64,000 nt of DNA from a virus (IMGVR_UViG_3300009034_000001:177415-241414); one strand, 5' to 3'; shown: positions 31,927 to 40,127, counted from the stretch's first letter. The notes: generated by a model not told the origin, from the sequence alone. Made by a program: numbers and translations.

Positions 31927-32181
31927 TTAGTTAACCTGCTCTAATTTAACACTCATTTTTAATAAAGCTTGAATTAAAGTAGCTGCAGTAGTACCCTCTA
32001 AACAGCCGCCTTTTACCTCCTCAACATGTAAACTTCCTGCTGCAACACGGAATTTCCTGCCCTGTAACCAACTAAAACGAATGGCATCTACTTCAGACAT
32101 AGTATCCAATTTTGTAATTCGCTCATGGTAAGGTAAAGTCCTAAAAACTATCTCAACCACCTCATCCTTTGTCATTAACAT
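31927..32181 (-). CDS. hypothetical protein, 84 aa
   Basis: MLMTKDEVVEIVFRTLPYHE then a beta segment (RFSWLQGRKFRVAAG). No recognised domain. Confidence 0.68.
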   Translation of the reverse strand: MLMTKDEVVEIVFRTLPYHERITKLDTMSEVDAIRFSWLQGRKFRVAAGSLHVEEVKGGCLEGTTAATLIQALLKMSVKLEQVN

Positions 32182-32259
32182 TCCTATTCACCCCCTTTAA
32201 GTGTGAGTATCACAAATTAACATGAAAAGATATAAACGTGTCTATACTTCTTTTTATGC

Positions 32260-32787
32260 TTAAAATGTTCCTTGCGTCTTTGGAAGCCTATCATATAGCT
32301 TTGCTTTCAGTTCTACTACTTGTTGTTTCAGGTTTTTGATAGTTCTCTCATTGCCGCCTTCTTCACAAATTAATTCATGCTGAAGACGATAACATTTAGC
32401 CTTCAAAGAAGATATTTCCTTCCGCAAGCACTCAACATTAGTAGCATCACAAACCAATGCACGTCTAAGCTGATTTCGACTTTTGATCTCTTTCAACAGT
32501 CTGAACCTGAGCTTTATGATTGTGTTTCTTTGGTATTCTACAGTATATTCCTGGTCGTTCCTTTCTACGCAGGTAGATTTACGCCGAAGTCTATAACATT
32601 CATCCTTCAAAGAAGATATTTCCTTCTTCAAACGTCCAACATTAGCAACATCACCGACTTGTTTTAAAGTGACAATAACGCGTTGAATACTACTAATGTC
32701 CCAATCTCGAACAACGCCACCGTACTCAAGTTTTCTTGCTAACCTTTTTAGTATTTCAATCTGGTCACATATAGTTGCTGCATACAT
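32260..32787 (-). CDS. coiled-coil protein with internal duplication, 175 aa
   Basis: Two repeats of ~80 residues, each opening with a L-x-KEISSLK-x-x-CYRL pattern (LKKEISSLKDECYRLRRKS and LRKEISSLKAKCYRLQHEL). Long heptad helices; may act as a scaffold or anti-dimer. SD GGAGG. Confidence 0.75.
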   Translation of the reverse strand: MYAATICDQIEILKRLARKLEYGGVVRDWDISSIQRVIVTLKQVGDVANVGRLKKEISSLKDECYRLRRKSTCVERNDQEYTVEYQRNTIIKLRFRLLKEIKSRNQLRRALVCDATNVECLRKEISSLKAKCYRLQHELICEEGGNERTIKNLKQQVVELKAKLYDRLPKTQGTF

Positions 32788-32837
32788 AATAAGCTACCTC
32801 CTTCTAATATTCTTATGATTTCTCTGTTTTGTTACCT

Positions 32838-33086
32838 TTAATGTCTATCCTCGTCTTCAAAAGCTTCCTTATAATTCCGGTCTGCTTCGTCAATCACCTC
32901 ATGTGCCATGGTATTCGGTTTTGAGATTCTCCCTCCCGTAATATGCATATATACTTTGCTTACTTCTCCCATTACCATGCTGTAATCGTGAAGCTCTCGT
33001 TTAACCAAGTCAACATCAAGATTGCCATCCTTTTTGCAAACGAGGTCTCGCCAGAAATTTTCAAACGTTTTTTCATATTCTTCCAT
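32838..33086 (-). CDS. hypothetical helical protein, 82 aa
   Basis: ATG after GGGGGTATAATT. MEEYEKTFENFWRDLVCKKD; helical, acidic end. Unknown. Confidence 0.68.
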   Translation of the reverse strand: MEEYEKTFENFWRDLVCKKDGNLDVDLVKRELHDYSMVMGEVSKVYMHITGGRISKPNTMAHEVIDEADRNYKEAFEDEDRH

Positions 33087-33130
33087 AATTATACCCCCAG
33101 AATTATTTTTACAATTCCAAGATTTGTAGC

Positions 33131-33310
33131 CTATTTCGCAAAGGCTTCCAACTGGCACATAAACTCGCCTATCTTGACTTCCACATCTTTTAAATGGGCT
33201 GCAAAGACTCGTAGCTTTTCAACATCGGAAGCAGGTTCAATGCCTCTAATCGCAAGTTTGTCTGCTACTCGTTCTAACAGATCAATTCGTTCTCTTAGAT
33301 TTGCTAACAT
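33131..33310 (-). CDS. hypothetical helical protein, 59 aa
   Basis: ATG just after the upstream stop (GTGAC-ATG); SD GGAGG. Helical leucine-rich sequence (LRERIDLLERVADKLAIRG). Confidence 0.62.
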   Translation of the reverse strand: MLANLRERIDLLERVADKLAIRGIEPASDVEKLRVFAAHLKDVEVKIGEFMCQLEAFAK

Positions 33311-33311
33311 G

Positions 33312-33539
33312 TCACGTTACCTCCCTAATACAATTAATACATGGGCCATCAGGAATCAAAGTAAACTCCTCCCGATATTCGCAATCATCTTTATCCCATT
33401 GGCACATGTATATGGTCTTCTTACGATGTTCCTTTACATTTAAAGTTTCATGAACATCTATTCCAGCAACTGCAACCATATACTTGCAGGTTTCAACTAA
33501 AGACCTTCTACATCTTGCCACTTTTGTTACTTTTTCCAT
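33312..33539 (-). CDS. Cys-containing small protein, 75 aa
   Basis: MEKVTKVARCRRSLVETCKY, with Cys pairs at residues ~10 and 18 and late CQWDKDDCEY, CINC. May bind zinc. Unknown. Confidence 0.65.
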   Translation of the reverse strand: MEKVTKVARCRRSLVETCKYMVAVAGIDVHETLNVKEHRKKTIYMCQWDKDDCEYREEFTLIPDGPCINCIREVT

Positions 33540-33557
33540 TAAATTACACCTTTCTCT

Positions 33558-33737
33558 TTATAAGCTCTCATCTATAACTTCCCCTGTTTCATCATCTGTA
33601 ATCCTACCATTCCAATCTCTTACAAACTTTGCTCTAAGTTTTTCACGAAGAGATAACTCTTCTATTGCCTCTTGTTTGGTAGGAGCCTTTACCCGAAGAA
33701 ACTCTACAATAGTTCTTGTGAAGTTAAAAGTTGGCAT
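33558..33737 (-). CDS. hypothetical protein, 59 aa
   Basis: ATG after GGAGGGAATAAA. MPTFNFTRTIVEFLRVKAPT then acidic DDETGEVIDES; reminds me of a small family of phage proteins opening MPTYNFTRTIVE. Function unknown. Confidence 0.62.
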   Translation of the reverse strand: MPTFNFTRTIVEFLRVKAPTKQEAIEELSLREKLRAKFVRDWNGRITDDETGEVIDESL

Positions 33738-33755
33738 TTTATTCCCTCCCCTTGT

Positions 33756-34040
33756 TTAATGTGAATGCTCTCTGTACTTAGAAAACTCGACAAAAAACGC
33801 TCTAAAATTATCATCGGAAAGGCCATCGAGCAGCTTAATAATTACCTTAAGCATATCTCTTATGTTAATGGAGATTAATCCGGGGGGAACCTTTTTAACC
33901 AACACATTATAGCAATACTGATGGACCTCTTCCATTATTTCTTGAATGGTAGCATCGGCCTCAAACGTTGAGCCATAATCTTCATTTTCCAACAAAGCAA
34001 GTATTCTTCCTCTTACCTTCATTGGTAGAACGTAGCACAT
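33756..34040 (-). CDS. hypothetical protein, 94 aa
   Basis: ATG after GGGGGTGGGAGAG. MCYVLPMKVRGRILALLEN, helical. Unknown. Confidence 0.66.
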   Translation of the reverse strand: MCYVLPMKVRGRILALLENEDYGSTFEADATIQEIMEEVHQYCYNVLVKKVPPGLISINIRDMLKVIIKLLDGLSDDNFRAFFVEFSKYREHSH

Positions 34041-34053
34041 CTCTCCCACCCCC

Positions 34054-34215
34054 TTAAGAAGCTGTTGGCATCAGCAAGCCGGTCAACTCCATGTAGCATT
34101 TATCACACAAAAGAATTTCCCAGACTCCTTCGTAAAAGACGATTACTACCGTTGCCTTATTTACATTACAAGCAACACAGTTATATCGCCCGTTTGATTT
34201 AACTATCTTTATCAC
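34054..34215 (-). CDS. zinc-ribbon mini protein, 53 aa
   Basis: GTG start after GGGAGCGCGCAA. CVACNVNK and CDKCYME with a beta hairpin between: zinc ribbon of minimal size. Confidence 0.62.
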   Translation of the reverse strand: MIKIVKSNGRYNCVACNVNKATVVIVFYEGVWEILLCDKCYMELTGLLMPTAS

Positions 34216-34232
34216 TTGCGCGCTCCCTTAAC

Positions 34233-34409
34233 TTATTCTTTATCGATTATATCGAAAGAAGCGGGTTCTGTCATAACAGCAAGCGGCACAGTATCCCAAT
34301 CTTTGACTTTTGGTGATGCAACACGATGAAAATCGAGAAGAAACTGTTGTGCTTCGTGATTCAAATCATGAAAGTAAATCTCCACATCATTTGATAAAGT
34401 TATCTTCAT
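34233..34409 (-). CDS. small protein with DLNxEAQQ motif, 58 aa
   Basis: DLNHEAQQFLLDFHRV and WDTVPLAVM reproduce a pattern seen in small phage proteins (DLNxEAQxxLLx...WDxxPLAVI). Function unknown. ATG 34409; SD weak. Confidence 0.65.
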   Translation of the reverse strand: MKITLSNDVEIYFHDLNHEAQQFLLDFHRVASPKVKDWDTVPLAVMTEPASFDIIDKE

Positions 34410-34410
34410 G

Positions 34411-34734
34411 TTATTTCTTGGCCCCCTTCGAATAGAAATTTATTAAACCTCTTAAAAACGCTCGTAGCGCAGGTTTATTTCCTTCCAACCTACTTTCAAT
34501 AGTAAACACAGCTTCTCCCTTGTATTTCAGGTGGCTACAAGCGGCTTCCAAACCGCAAAACTTTGGTTTTGGTAAATAATCCCATAATGGACAGTACTTA
34601 CATGTAAAATATTCCGTGGGAGACGTTCTCTTGTCAGCCTCAATACAAAGTTTACAGCTATGTAAACCTCCACTGAATGAGCCATATTTCTCGATGTTAT
34701 TTTTTATAAACTGAATAATTGTTGACTTCTTCAT
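34411..34734 (-). CDS. family A Cys-pair protein, copy 10 (107 aa)
   Basis: Start of the seven-gene array. KKSTIIQFIKNNIEKYGS, CKLC, CKYCPLW, LKYKG, GNKPALRAFLRGLINF. Overlaps copy 11 by 4 bases (ATGA). Confidence 0.85.
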   Translation of the reverse strand: MKKSTIIQFIKNNIEKYGSFSGGLHSCKLCIEADKRTSPTEYFTCKYCPLWDYLPKPKFCGLEAACSHLKYKGEAVFTIESRLEGNKPALRAFLRGLINFYSKGAKK

Positions 34735-35063
34735 TTATGTCTTCCTCCTTTATTTTTATACTCGTTGATGAGTCCATTTAACATTGCACGTAGTGCAGGT
34801 TTATTTCCTGTCAACCTGGAATCCAACACAACCAACTTTTCTCCTTTATATTTAAGATTAAAACATTCGGCCCCATAATGTTCAAACTCTGGTTTTGGCG
34901 CGTAATCCCATAGTGGACAAACTTGACATACATCACGGACATCACGAAACAGCAACTTCGCTTCAGCTTCTCTACAAAATATGCAACCACGACGACCGCC
35001 CCAAAGGGAACCACTTTTCTCTATATTACCTCTTAAAAACCGAATAATGGTTGACTTCCTCAT
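34731..35063 (-). CDS. family A Cys-pair protein, copy 11 (110 aa)
   Basis: RKSTIIRFLRGNIEKSGS, CIFC, CQVCPLW, LKYKG, GNKPALRAMLNGLINEYKN. Confidence 0.85.
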   Translation of the reverse strand: MRKSTIIRFLRGNIEKSGSLWGGRRGCIFCREAEAKLLFRDVRDVCQVCPLWDYAPKPEFEHYGAECFNLKYKGEKLVVLDSRLTGNKPALRAMLNGLINEYKNKGGRHK

Positions 35064-35067
35064 TTAT

Positions 35068-35382
35068 TTAATCCTCCTTGTCAAAATGTTTAATTAGTCC
35101 ATTTAATAAAGCTCGAAGTGCCGGTTTGTTTCCTTCCAACCTCATTTCAATCTCAAACAACGCTTTTCCATTATACTTAAGATTTGCACAGCTAGCTTGA
35201 TAACTACGACACTTTGGTTTTGGTATATAATCCCATAGTGGACAGACCTTGCATGCAAGCCAATCCGGTGGGGACATCCTCTTTTGAGCCTCGGCACAAA
35301 GTTTACAGTTAGATAAATTACAAAATGAGCCATATTTCTCAATATTATTTTTTACAAACCGAATAATGGTTGACTTTCTCAT
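35068..35382 (-). CDS. family A Cys-pair protein, copy 12 (reference, 104 aa)
   Basis: Family plan: N-terminal amphipathic helix (RKSTIIRFVKNNIEKYGS), CxLCxEAxKR pair near residue 27 (CKLCAEAQ), variable centre, CxxCPLW pair near residue 49 (CKVCPLWDYIPKP), a lone Cys, LKYNG, then a conserved C-terminal helix EGNKPALRALLNGLIKHF. The four paired Cys suit a small zinc fold; the fifth Cys is nearly invariant. No known family matches by eye; the helices look nucleic-acid or protein binding. Confidence 0.87.
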   Translation of the reverse strand: MRKSTIIRFVKNNIEKYGSFCNLSNCKLCAEAQKRMSPPDWLACKVCPLWDYIPKPKCRSYQASCANLKYNGKALFEIEMRLEGNKPALRALLNGLIKHFDKED

Positions 35383-35386
35383 TTAT

Positions 35387-35719
35387 TTAATCCTCCTTGT
35401 CAAAATGCTTAATTAGTCCATTTAATAAAGCTCGAAGTGCCGGTTTGTTTCCACGCAACTTGAAATCAATCGTATTCAATGTTTCCCCTTTATAACTAAT
35501 CCACCCACAGCTATATTCATTAGTTGGTATGTAATCCCACAGAGGACAAGCAACACACCTACACCTGCCATAATGGTAGGTATTATTAGGATCAAACCTT
35601 TTATCAGCCTCCCAACAAAGCATGCATCCACAGCTCAATTCAAATGCTTTCCTGCAGAATAACGAGCCATACCTCTCAATATTATTCTTAACAAATCGAA
35701 TAATGGTTGACTTCCTCAT
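35387..35719 (-). CDS. family A Cys-pair protein, copy 13 (110 aa)
   Basis: First and last ~20 residues and flanking DNA nearly match copy 12, but the centre (YGRCRCVACPLWDYIPT and SCGWISYKG) matches copy 20 at 41095: a mosaic. Extra Cys in CGCMLC and CRC. Confidence 0.87.
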   Translation of the reverse strand: MRKSTIIRFVKNNIERYGSLFCRKAFELSCGCMLCWEADKRFDPNNTYHYGRCRCVACPLWDYIPTNEYSCGWISYKGETLNTIDFKLRGNKPALRALLNGLIKHFDKED

Positions 35720-35723
35720 TTAT

Positions 35724-36035
35724 TTAATCCTCCTTGCCAAAGTGATTAACTAACCCATTTAACAATGCTCGAAGTGCTGGTTTGTTTCCAGCCAACTTGT
35801 TTTCCCAAACTAGTAACGGTTCTCCTTTATAACTAATCCACCCGCAGGCAGGCGTAATATCACACTTTGGTTTTGATATGAAATCCCATAGTGAACAAAC
35901 TTCACAGATATTACAAAACGCGGGCTTCCTCAATTTAGCTTCTGCGCAAAGTATACAATCACTCAATCCACCAAAGAGGGAACCACGACTTTCGATGTTT
36001 CCTTTTACATACCGAATAATTGTTGCCTCCTTCAT
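35724..36035 (-). CDS. family A Cys-pair protein, copy 14 (103 aa)
   Basis: CILC, CEVCSLW (Pro to Ser), ISYKG, GNKPALRALLNGLVNHF. Start/stop with copy 15 shares a single base (TAATG). Confidence 0.85.
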   Translation of the reverse strand: MKEATIIRYVKGNIESRGSLFGGLSDCILCAEAKLRKPAFCNICEVCSLWDFISKPKCDITPACGWISYKGEPLLVWENKLAGNKPALRALLNGLVNHFGKED

Positions 36036-36352
36036 TATTTTCTCCCTTTACTAGCCAAATTGACCAATCCATTCAACACCGCGCGTAATGCTGGTTTGTT
36101 TCCTTCCAATCTCATATCCAACACGCACAATCTTTCGCCTTTGTATTTAATCTTGCCACATGGGGATTCAAAACCTTCATACTTTGGTTTTGGAAAATAA
36201 TCCCATAATGAACATGCATCACAGGAATTCCAAAATAAAGCTTTCCGCTTTTTTGCTTCGTTACAAAGTACGCAACCAACTGTGCCACCGAAGAGAGAGC
36301 CATAACTCTCGATGTTTTCTTTCACACATAGAATAATTGTTGATTTTTTCAT
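36035..36352 (-). CDS. family A Cys-pair protein, copy 15 (105 aa)
   Basis: KKSTIILCVKENIESYGS, CVLC, CDACSLW, IKYKG, GNKPALRAVLNGLVNLA. Shares the CSLW variant with copy 14. Confidence 0.85.
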   Translation of the reverse strand: MKKSTIILCVKENIESYGSLFGGTVGCVLCNEAKKRKALFWNSCDACSLWDYFPKPKYEGFESPCGKIKYKGERLCVLDMRLEGNKPALRAVLNGLVNLASKGRK

Positions 36353-36684
36353 CTACTAAGTCCTCCTTTATTAAACGAGTTGACAACCCCATTTAACAAC
36401 GCACGCAGTGCGGGTTTGTTTCCTTTGAGAGTGTCACTCCAATAAGCTAGCCTCATCCCTTTATACAATATATCCTCGCAGTAAGGACTTATATTACCTA
36501 TCAAAACAGGGTCACTTATATAATCCCACAGGGGACAGAAACTGCACTTTGGTGTCAGTCCCGAGGTTTTTGCACGGCGCGCTGAAGCTACCAAACAAAT
36601 TTTACAAATAGACGCGAGCCCGTATAAAGAGCCATGTGTATTGATGTTTTTCTCAACACACCTTATAATTGATTTCAGGTTCAT
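36349..36684 (-). CDS. family A Cys-pair protein, copy 16 (111 aa)
   Basis: NLKSIIRCVEKNINTHGS, CKIC, CSFCPLW, ILYKG, GNKPALRALLNGVVNSF. Overlaps copy 15 by 4 bases. Rightmost of the seven-gene array. Confidence 0.85.
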   Translation of the reverse strand: MNLKSIIRCVEKNINTHGSLYGLASICKICLVASARRAKTSGLTPKCSFCPLWDYISDPVLIGNISPYCEDILYKGMRLAYWSDTLKGNKPALRALLNGVVNSFNKGGLSR

Positions 36685-36708
36685 TTACTTCCACCTCCTC
36701 TTTAAATA

Positions 36709-36855
36709 CTACATGTGTTTCCACAGCTCCACAGCATCCTTCATAATTGTAGGTTTCCTCGAAAGAAGCATCAGTGGAATATTTATTATAGCTGCAATCA
36801 CAACAAGTATCGGGAAGAAGATAGGAGTGATTGTCCACTTAATACTCTGTTTCAC
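36709..36855 (-). CDS. single-span membrane protein, 48 aa
   Basis: GTG start about 10 bases after GGGGG. Hydrophobic helix IFFPILVVIAAIINIPLMLL between short charged ends. Preferred to an overlapping Cys-rich frame that lacks an SD. Confidence 0.62.
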   Translation of the reverse strand: MKQSIKWTITPIFFPILVVIAAIINIPLMLLSRKPTIMKDAVELWKHM

Positions 36856-36898
36856 AATTATTTCGCCCCCTTCTTAATTTACCATCTTTTTAAACACA

Positions 36899-37129
36899 TC
36901 AATGCCCTATACGAAAAGTCTTTCTTAAAATAATTGAGACTCTCACCAATAAACTTAGATGTCTAGCCTTCCATTCAGCACTTAGTTTCCTCCAACTACA
37001 ATGGAGACAAAAGTCTTCTGGATAACCTACCCGAATAGTGCCAGAACAGACTGGACAAGCTCTAAATAACTTATATATCTCGACCTTGCCTTCTTTAGCT
37101 ACCAACGTGGACCCTCTACGTTTGGCCAA
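36899..37129 (-). CDS. zinc-ribbon protein, paralogue of 48601..48807, 76 aa
   Basis: YKLFRACPVCSGTIRVGYPE-D-FCLHCSW matches FKLHDVCPLCSGKVVLGYPD at 48.6 kb: CPxCSG...YP[ED]D.C..CSW. C-terminus is a hydrophobic basic helix. Overlaps the upstream gene. Confidence 0.7.
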   Translation of the reverse strand: MAKRRGSTLVAKEGKVEIYKLFRACPVCSGTIRVGYPEDFCLHCSWRKLSAEWKARHLSLLVRVSIILRKTFRIGH

Positions 37130-37298
37130 AGTAATGCCACACCTGAGCAGTTAGTTCATCAATTGCACGCTGCCGTTCTTCAGCTCTCCGTTTCCAGAAA
37201 GATACCTGCTTTTCATGGTGGCAATTCAACCATTCCAAATCCTGTTCTAAATCAATAACCTCATCGATCCACTTATCTATTACTTTCTTGACTGACAT
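37116..37298 (-). CDS. hypothetical coiled-coil protein, 60 aa
   Basis: ATG after GGAGGATTA. MSVKKVIDKWIDEVIDLEQD, helical charged throughout. Unknown. Confidence 0.66.
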   Translation of the reverse strand: MSVKKVIDKWIDEVIDLEQDLEWLNCHHEKQVSFWKRRAEERQRAIDELTAQVWHYFGQT

Positions 37299-37310
37299 TA
37301 ATCCTCCTCC

Positions 37311-37442
37311 TTAAGCTCCAGGCACCCCTAGTAGTTTACAAAGAAAGACAACTACAAGAATACCTGCAGACAGACCTACCCAAAAGCTAAATGGATCCAC
37401 TTTATGGCTTAACGGCTTCTCACAATGCTCACAAAATCTCAT
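37311..37442 (-). CDS. zinc-knuckle membrane peptide, 43 aa
   Basis: ATG after GGAGGTTTGAG. MRFCEHCEKPLSHKV (CxxC) then a hydrophobic span (FSFWVGLSAGILVVVFL). Confidence 0.6.
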   Translation of the reverse strand: MRFCEHCEKPLSHKVDPFSFWVGLSAGILVVVFLCKLLGVPGA

Positions 37443-37452
37443 CTCAAACCTC

Positions 37453-37656
37453 CTAAAGATCCGGCGTCCAATCTTCAACCGTTGTTTTAAGTTTCCAACA
37501 CAGTTTAAAAACTATCAACCGGCATTTTGGCAAACTTAACTTTGGATAACGCTCATGAATCCTCTTCGATAGCTCTTCTACAATTTGCTCATCTGAATAA
37601 CCAGCTTCTTTCAAGCTATCAATATCACGTTCAATATACACATTTCCATAGCTCAT
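37453..37656 (-). CDS. hypothetical protein, 67 aa
   Basis: ATG after GGAGGTTTGAG, the same leader as the neighbouring 43-residue gene. MSYGNVYIERDIDSLKEAGY then helices. Unknown. Confidence 0.66.
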   Translation of the reverse strand: MSYGNVYIERDIDSLKEAGYSDEQIVEELSKRIHERYPKLSLPKCRLIVFKLCWKLKTTVEDWTPDL

Positions 37657-37657
37657 C

Positions 37658-37840
37658 TCAAACCTCCCGTTTTTTAGCCTTTAGAACCATCATGGGCGGC
37701 CCTAAAGGAAACATATACATCTGTTTGAACTTTTCAAGTTCGCAATTTAACCAGTCGATTTCCCTCCAAAGTTTCTCAACTTCCAGCCGCTTCTCATTCT
37801 CTATTCTCAAATTGCTAGGCGGACAAAAGATACACGCCAT
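37658..37840 (-). CDS. hypothetical protein, 60 aa
   Basis: MACIFCPPSNLRIENEKRLE: two N-terminal Cys, helical. SD GGAGGTATCTT. Confidence 0.65.
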   Translation of the reverse strand: MACIFCPPSNLRIENEKRLEVEKLWREIDWLNCELEKFKQMYMFPLGPPMMVLKAKKREV

Positions 37841-37852
37841 AAGATACCTCCT

Positions 37853-38071
37853 TTATTTCTTCCCATCGCCCCAACGTATTCCATTCTTGCATCTTTCTAG
37901 TAAATCATTAATACTCTGTAGCTCAGAATCAATTTCTTGAATCTGACTAATAATTGCCTTAGCAACAACTATATCGAATTGTAACACAATGGTAGCTAGG
38001 TGTTTCTCTTTTAGTTCTTTAGCACTTAATATTATACCATCTATCAATTCAGCTAGCGCTTTTTCTTTCAT
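37853..38071 (-). CDS. hypothetical helical protein, 72 aa
   Basis: MKEKALAELIDGIILSAKEL; leucine-rich coiled coil. Abuts the upstream stop at 38072. Confidence 0.66.
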   Translation of the reverse strand: MKEKALAELIDGIILSAKELKEKHLATIVLQFDIVVAKAIISQIQEIDSELQSINDLLERCKNGIRWGDGKK

Positions 38072-38275
38072 TTAATAGCCTCCACGCTCTAAAGCATCAG
38101 CACATTCATTGCACTGATAACCTTTGGCTACATCCAATGGAGTAAGTCGATTTGGTTTTCCACAATTAGGACACGGATGTTTCCTTGGATTCTTCTTTGT
38201 AGCTGCACGAAGAGCACTTCCTCCGCCCGGATCCGCAAAGCCAACCCCGTCAATGAGCATCTCTTCATCATGCAT
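38072..38275 (-). CDS. zinc-ribbon protein, 67 aa
   Basis: CPNCGKPNRLTPLDVAKGYQ and CNECADAL: a C2-C2 zinc ribbon with basic linker. SD GGAGGTATCAAAG. Confidence 0.7.
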   Translation of the reverse strand: MHDEEMLIDGVGFADPGGGSALRAATKKNPRKHPCPNCGKPNRLTPLDVAKGYQCNECADALERGGY

Positions 38276-38304
38276 CTCTTTGATACCTCCTTAAAAGAAT
38301 TTAA

Positions 38305-38664
38305 TTAAGAACCAATAAGTGCCCATCCCAGAACCAAGAAAAATGTTGCCACCAATACACAAATAATACATATACATATTTTCTCACGTCTATTGTATAG
38401 AGGCTCCCTACTAACTCCCGGGAACCTTACATCACCAGCCTCTTCATGCTTCCTTAACTTATGTAGAACGACATTTATCTTTTCAGTAGCTTCCTCATCT
38501 ATTTGCATAAATCTACAATACGCAGACTCAATCCGCTTTGCACCTTGTACCACACGGTTAATAAGTTCAATCTGTTCACAATTAAGTTCTCCCTTCTTAG
38601 CTAACCTGGCGACTGTAACTGCGGCAAACTTATTAGCTAACTTAGTTAATCTCGGATTATGCAT
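38305..38664 (-). CDS. hypothetical protein with C-terminal membrane span, 119 aa
   Basis: Helical soluble part then ICICIICVLVATFFLVLGWA near the end, a tail-anchor-like span. Unknown. Confidence 0.68.
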   Translation of the reverse strand: MHNPRLTKLANKFAAVTVARLAKKGELNCEQIELINRVVQGAKRIESAYCRFMQIDEEATEKINVVLHKLRKHEEAGDVRFPGVSREPLYNRREKICICIICVLVATFFLVLGWALIGS

Positions 38665-38670
38665 ATCTTA

Positions 38671-38874
38671 TCACTCTCCTCGAATTGCGTTTCGGATTTT
38701 TCTGATATACAATTGTTTAAGGTCTTTGTAAAGCTGCCTTTTATTTTTTCCGGAAAGCAAGACCTTCCCGCTTCCAACTCCAAAACACTCCATCCGTGCT
38801 TCTCGCTCAGAGTTGACTTTCGAACTTACTCTGATAAGTGAACCATATTCAACAACATAGTACTTCTTTGCCAT
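38671..38874 (-). CDS. small basic protein, 67 aa
   Basis: MAKKYYVVEYGSLIRVSSKV, beta then basic helices. SD GGGAGG. Confidence 0.66.
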   Translation of the reverse strand: MAKKYYVVEYGSLIRVSSKVNSEREARMECFGVGSGKVLLSGKNKRQLYKDLKQLYIRKIRNAIRGE

Positions 38875-38892
38875 CTTAAATCACCTCCCAAA

Positions 38893-39183
38893 CTAAATAT
38901 CTTTAATAGTATGTACCTTTTTCGGAAAGATTCTTCCCAGTCCACTATCGTACGTTTTGTATAAAGCGTATCCAAAAATGCCTCCAATGATTATGCACAC
39001 CACGCTATACAGTATGGCCGCCAAGAAAGCAATCCACTGAACCAACAGCTGGTCAGGGTATTTCAACAACAAATTTTTATACACCTGGGAAACAACCCAA
39101 ATGCCATATAAAGAGCCTGTCCAACAAAGTATGCAAGTTATCAAACCTAGCACCTTACAAGATACTTTTTGGAGTAAATTCAT
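38893..39183 (-). CDS. two-span membrane protein, 96 aa
   Basis: Two hydrophobic helices (residues ~5-25 and ~45-70), short loops, basic end. Unknown membrane role. SD GGAGGG. Confidence 0.7.
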   Translation of the reverse strand: MNLLQKVSCKVLGLITCILCWTGSLYGIWVVSQVYKNLLLKYPDQLLVQWIAFLAAILYSVVCIIIGGIFGYALYKTYDSGLGRIFPKKVHTIKDI

Positions 39184-39211
39184 CCTTTTATCCCTCCTTT
39201 ATCTTTAGCAA

Positions 39212-39424
39212 TTACTCATTAAACTTATTAAGCTGACGCGCAATATTCTCAAGTTGAGTAGCAATAGCAGCTAATCCAGTTAGAAGCGCTCGCGCAGTTG
39301 TTAGCAGAACCAACTTGTCATTGGTCGGCCCTGTTAGCTTTAGTTTCGACATATCTTCAAAAGACAAAGATTTTTCGATAATATCGTCGAGAGTCTTAAT
39401 CTGTGTTTCAACCTTCTTGTCCAT
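39212..39424 (-). CDS. hypothetical helical protein, 70 aa
   Basis: ATG after GGAGAAACCA; upstream in-frame codons overlap a non-coding stretch. MDKKVETQIKTLDDIIEKSL, four-helix-like with many Leu/Ala. Confidence 0.66.
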   Translation of the reverse strand: MDKKVETQIKTLDDIIEKSLSFEDMSKLKLTGPTNDKLVLLTTARALLTGLAAIATQLENIARQLNKFNE

Positions 39425-39488
39425 TGGTTTCTCCTTGTTACAAAAAATTAGGTACAGTATAAACACACCATATAAACATTCCTACTAA

Positions 39489-39551
39489 CTACTTGTGCTT
39501 CCGTCTGCGAAAAAACTTTCTGCGCTTGCCTTTTGTTTTCCAAACAGGCAT
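39489..39551 (-). CDS. 20-residue very basic peptide
   Basis: Starts in ATG-TAATG overlap with the membrane peptide; MPVWKTKGKRRKFFRRRKHK. If made, a polycationic micro-protein; nucleic-acid binding is possible. Confidence 0.42.
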   Translation of the reverse strand: MPVWKTKGKRRKFFRRRKHK

Positions 39552-39667
39552 TACATATTCCTCCACCAACCAATTTCTTCAGAGCATTTCTTTAGTCCAA
39601 TGTACATCCAGAAATGTGATACGAGCAACTTAAAAATAATGAAAAGTATTAGAAATAGTTCAATCAT
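39551..39667 (-). CDS. single-span membrane peptide, 38 aa
   Basis: ATG after GGAGGAATTGAT. MIELFLILFIIFKLLVSHFW then a short tail with Cys. Coupled to the basic mini-ORF that follows. Confidence 0.58.
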   Translation of the reverse strand: MIELFLILFIIFKLLVSHFWMYIGLKKCSEEIGWWRNM

Positions 39668-39679
39668 ATCAATTCCTCC

Positions 39680-39940
39680 TTATCGTTTCTTTGGAAATCT
39701 CATACCGACGTCATCAAGCCTACAAGCACATACATCACCAGACAATCCTAACTCACACATAGCACCGTCAACAGCATTATAAAATGGCACGCCTCTAATG
39801 TCTGTAACCTCATAAATGCCAATTACTTCAAAAGGGTCATCCGCTGTCGGATACCTATTAGTAAACCAACAGCACTTATTAACTTTAATCGAGTCAGGGT
39901 TAGGATCAGCTTCCCTATCTTCTACTAAAAATATTCTCAT
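39680..39940 (-). CDS. hypothetical protein, paralogue of 27354..27560, 86 aa
   Basis: MRIFLVEDREADPNPDSIKV, then CCWFTNRYPTADDPFEVIGI, YEV; shared elements with 27.4 kb. Additional Cys later. Unknown. Confidence 0.68.
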   Translation of the reverse strand: MRIFLVEDREADPNPDSIKVNKCCWFTNRYPTADDPFEVIGIYEVTDIRGVPFYNAVDGAMCELGLSGDVCACRLDDVGMRFPKKR

Positions 39941-39965
39941 AACTTTCTACCTCCTTCATGTTGAA

Positions 39966-40127
39966 TTAAACATAATCTTTCGGCCCGTAAATAATCGAGT
40001 AATCACTAAAGCTGTGTACGAATTGTGAAACCATGTAACCCAATAATGCACAAATGGCTACCACCAAAATAAGTCTAAATACTAACCCGGATTTCCCTTT
40101 TAGTTTAAGCCAAAATAAACGCATCAT
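39966..40127 (-). CDS. single-span membrane peptide, 53 aa
   Basis: ATG after GAGGTGTGAA. Basic start (MMRLFWLKLKGK) then LVFRLILVVAICALLGYMVS. Unknown. Confidence 0.62.
   Translation of the reverse strand: MMRLFWLKLKGKSGLVFRLILVVAICALLGYMVSQFVHSFSDYSIIYGPKDYV

Noticed and set aside
36653-36838. Cys-rich minus-strand frame of 61 codons
   Set aside because: No SD and overlaps family A copy 16; an alternative frame at 36709..36855 has an SD and a clean membrane helix.
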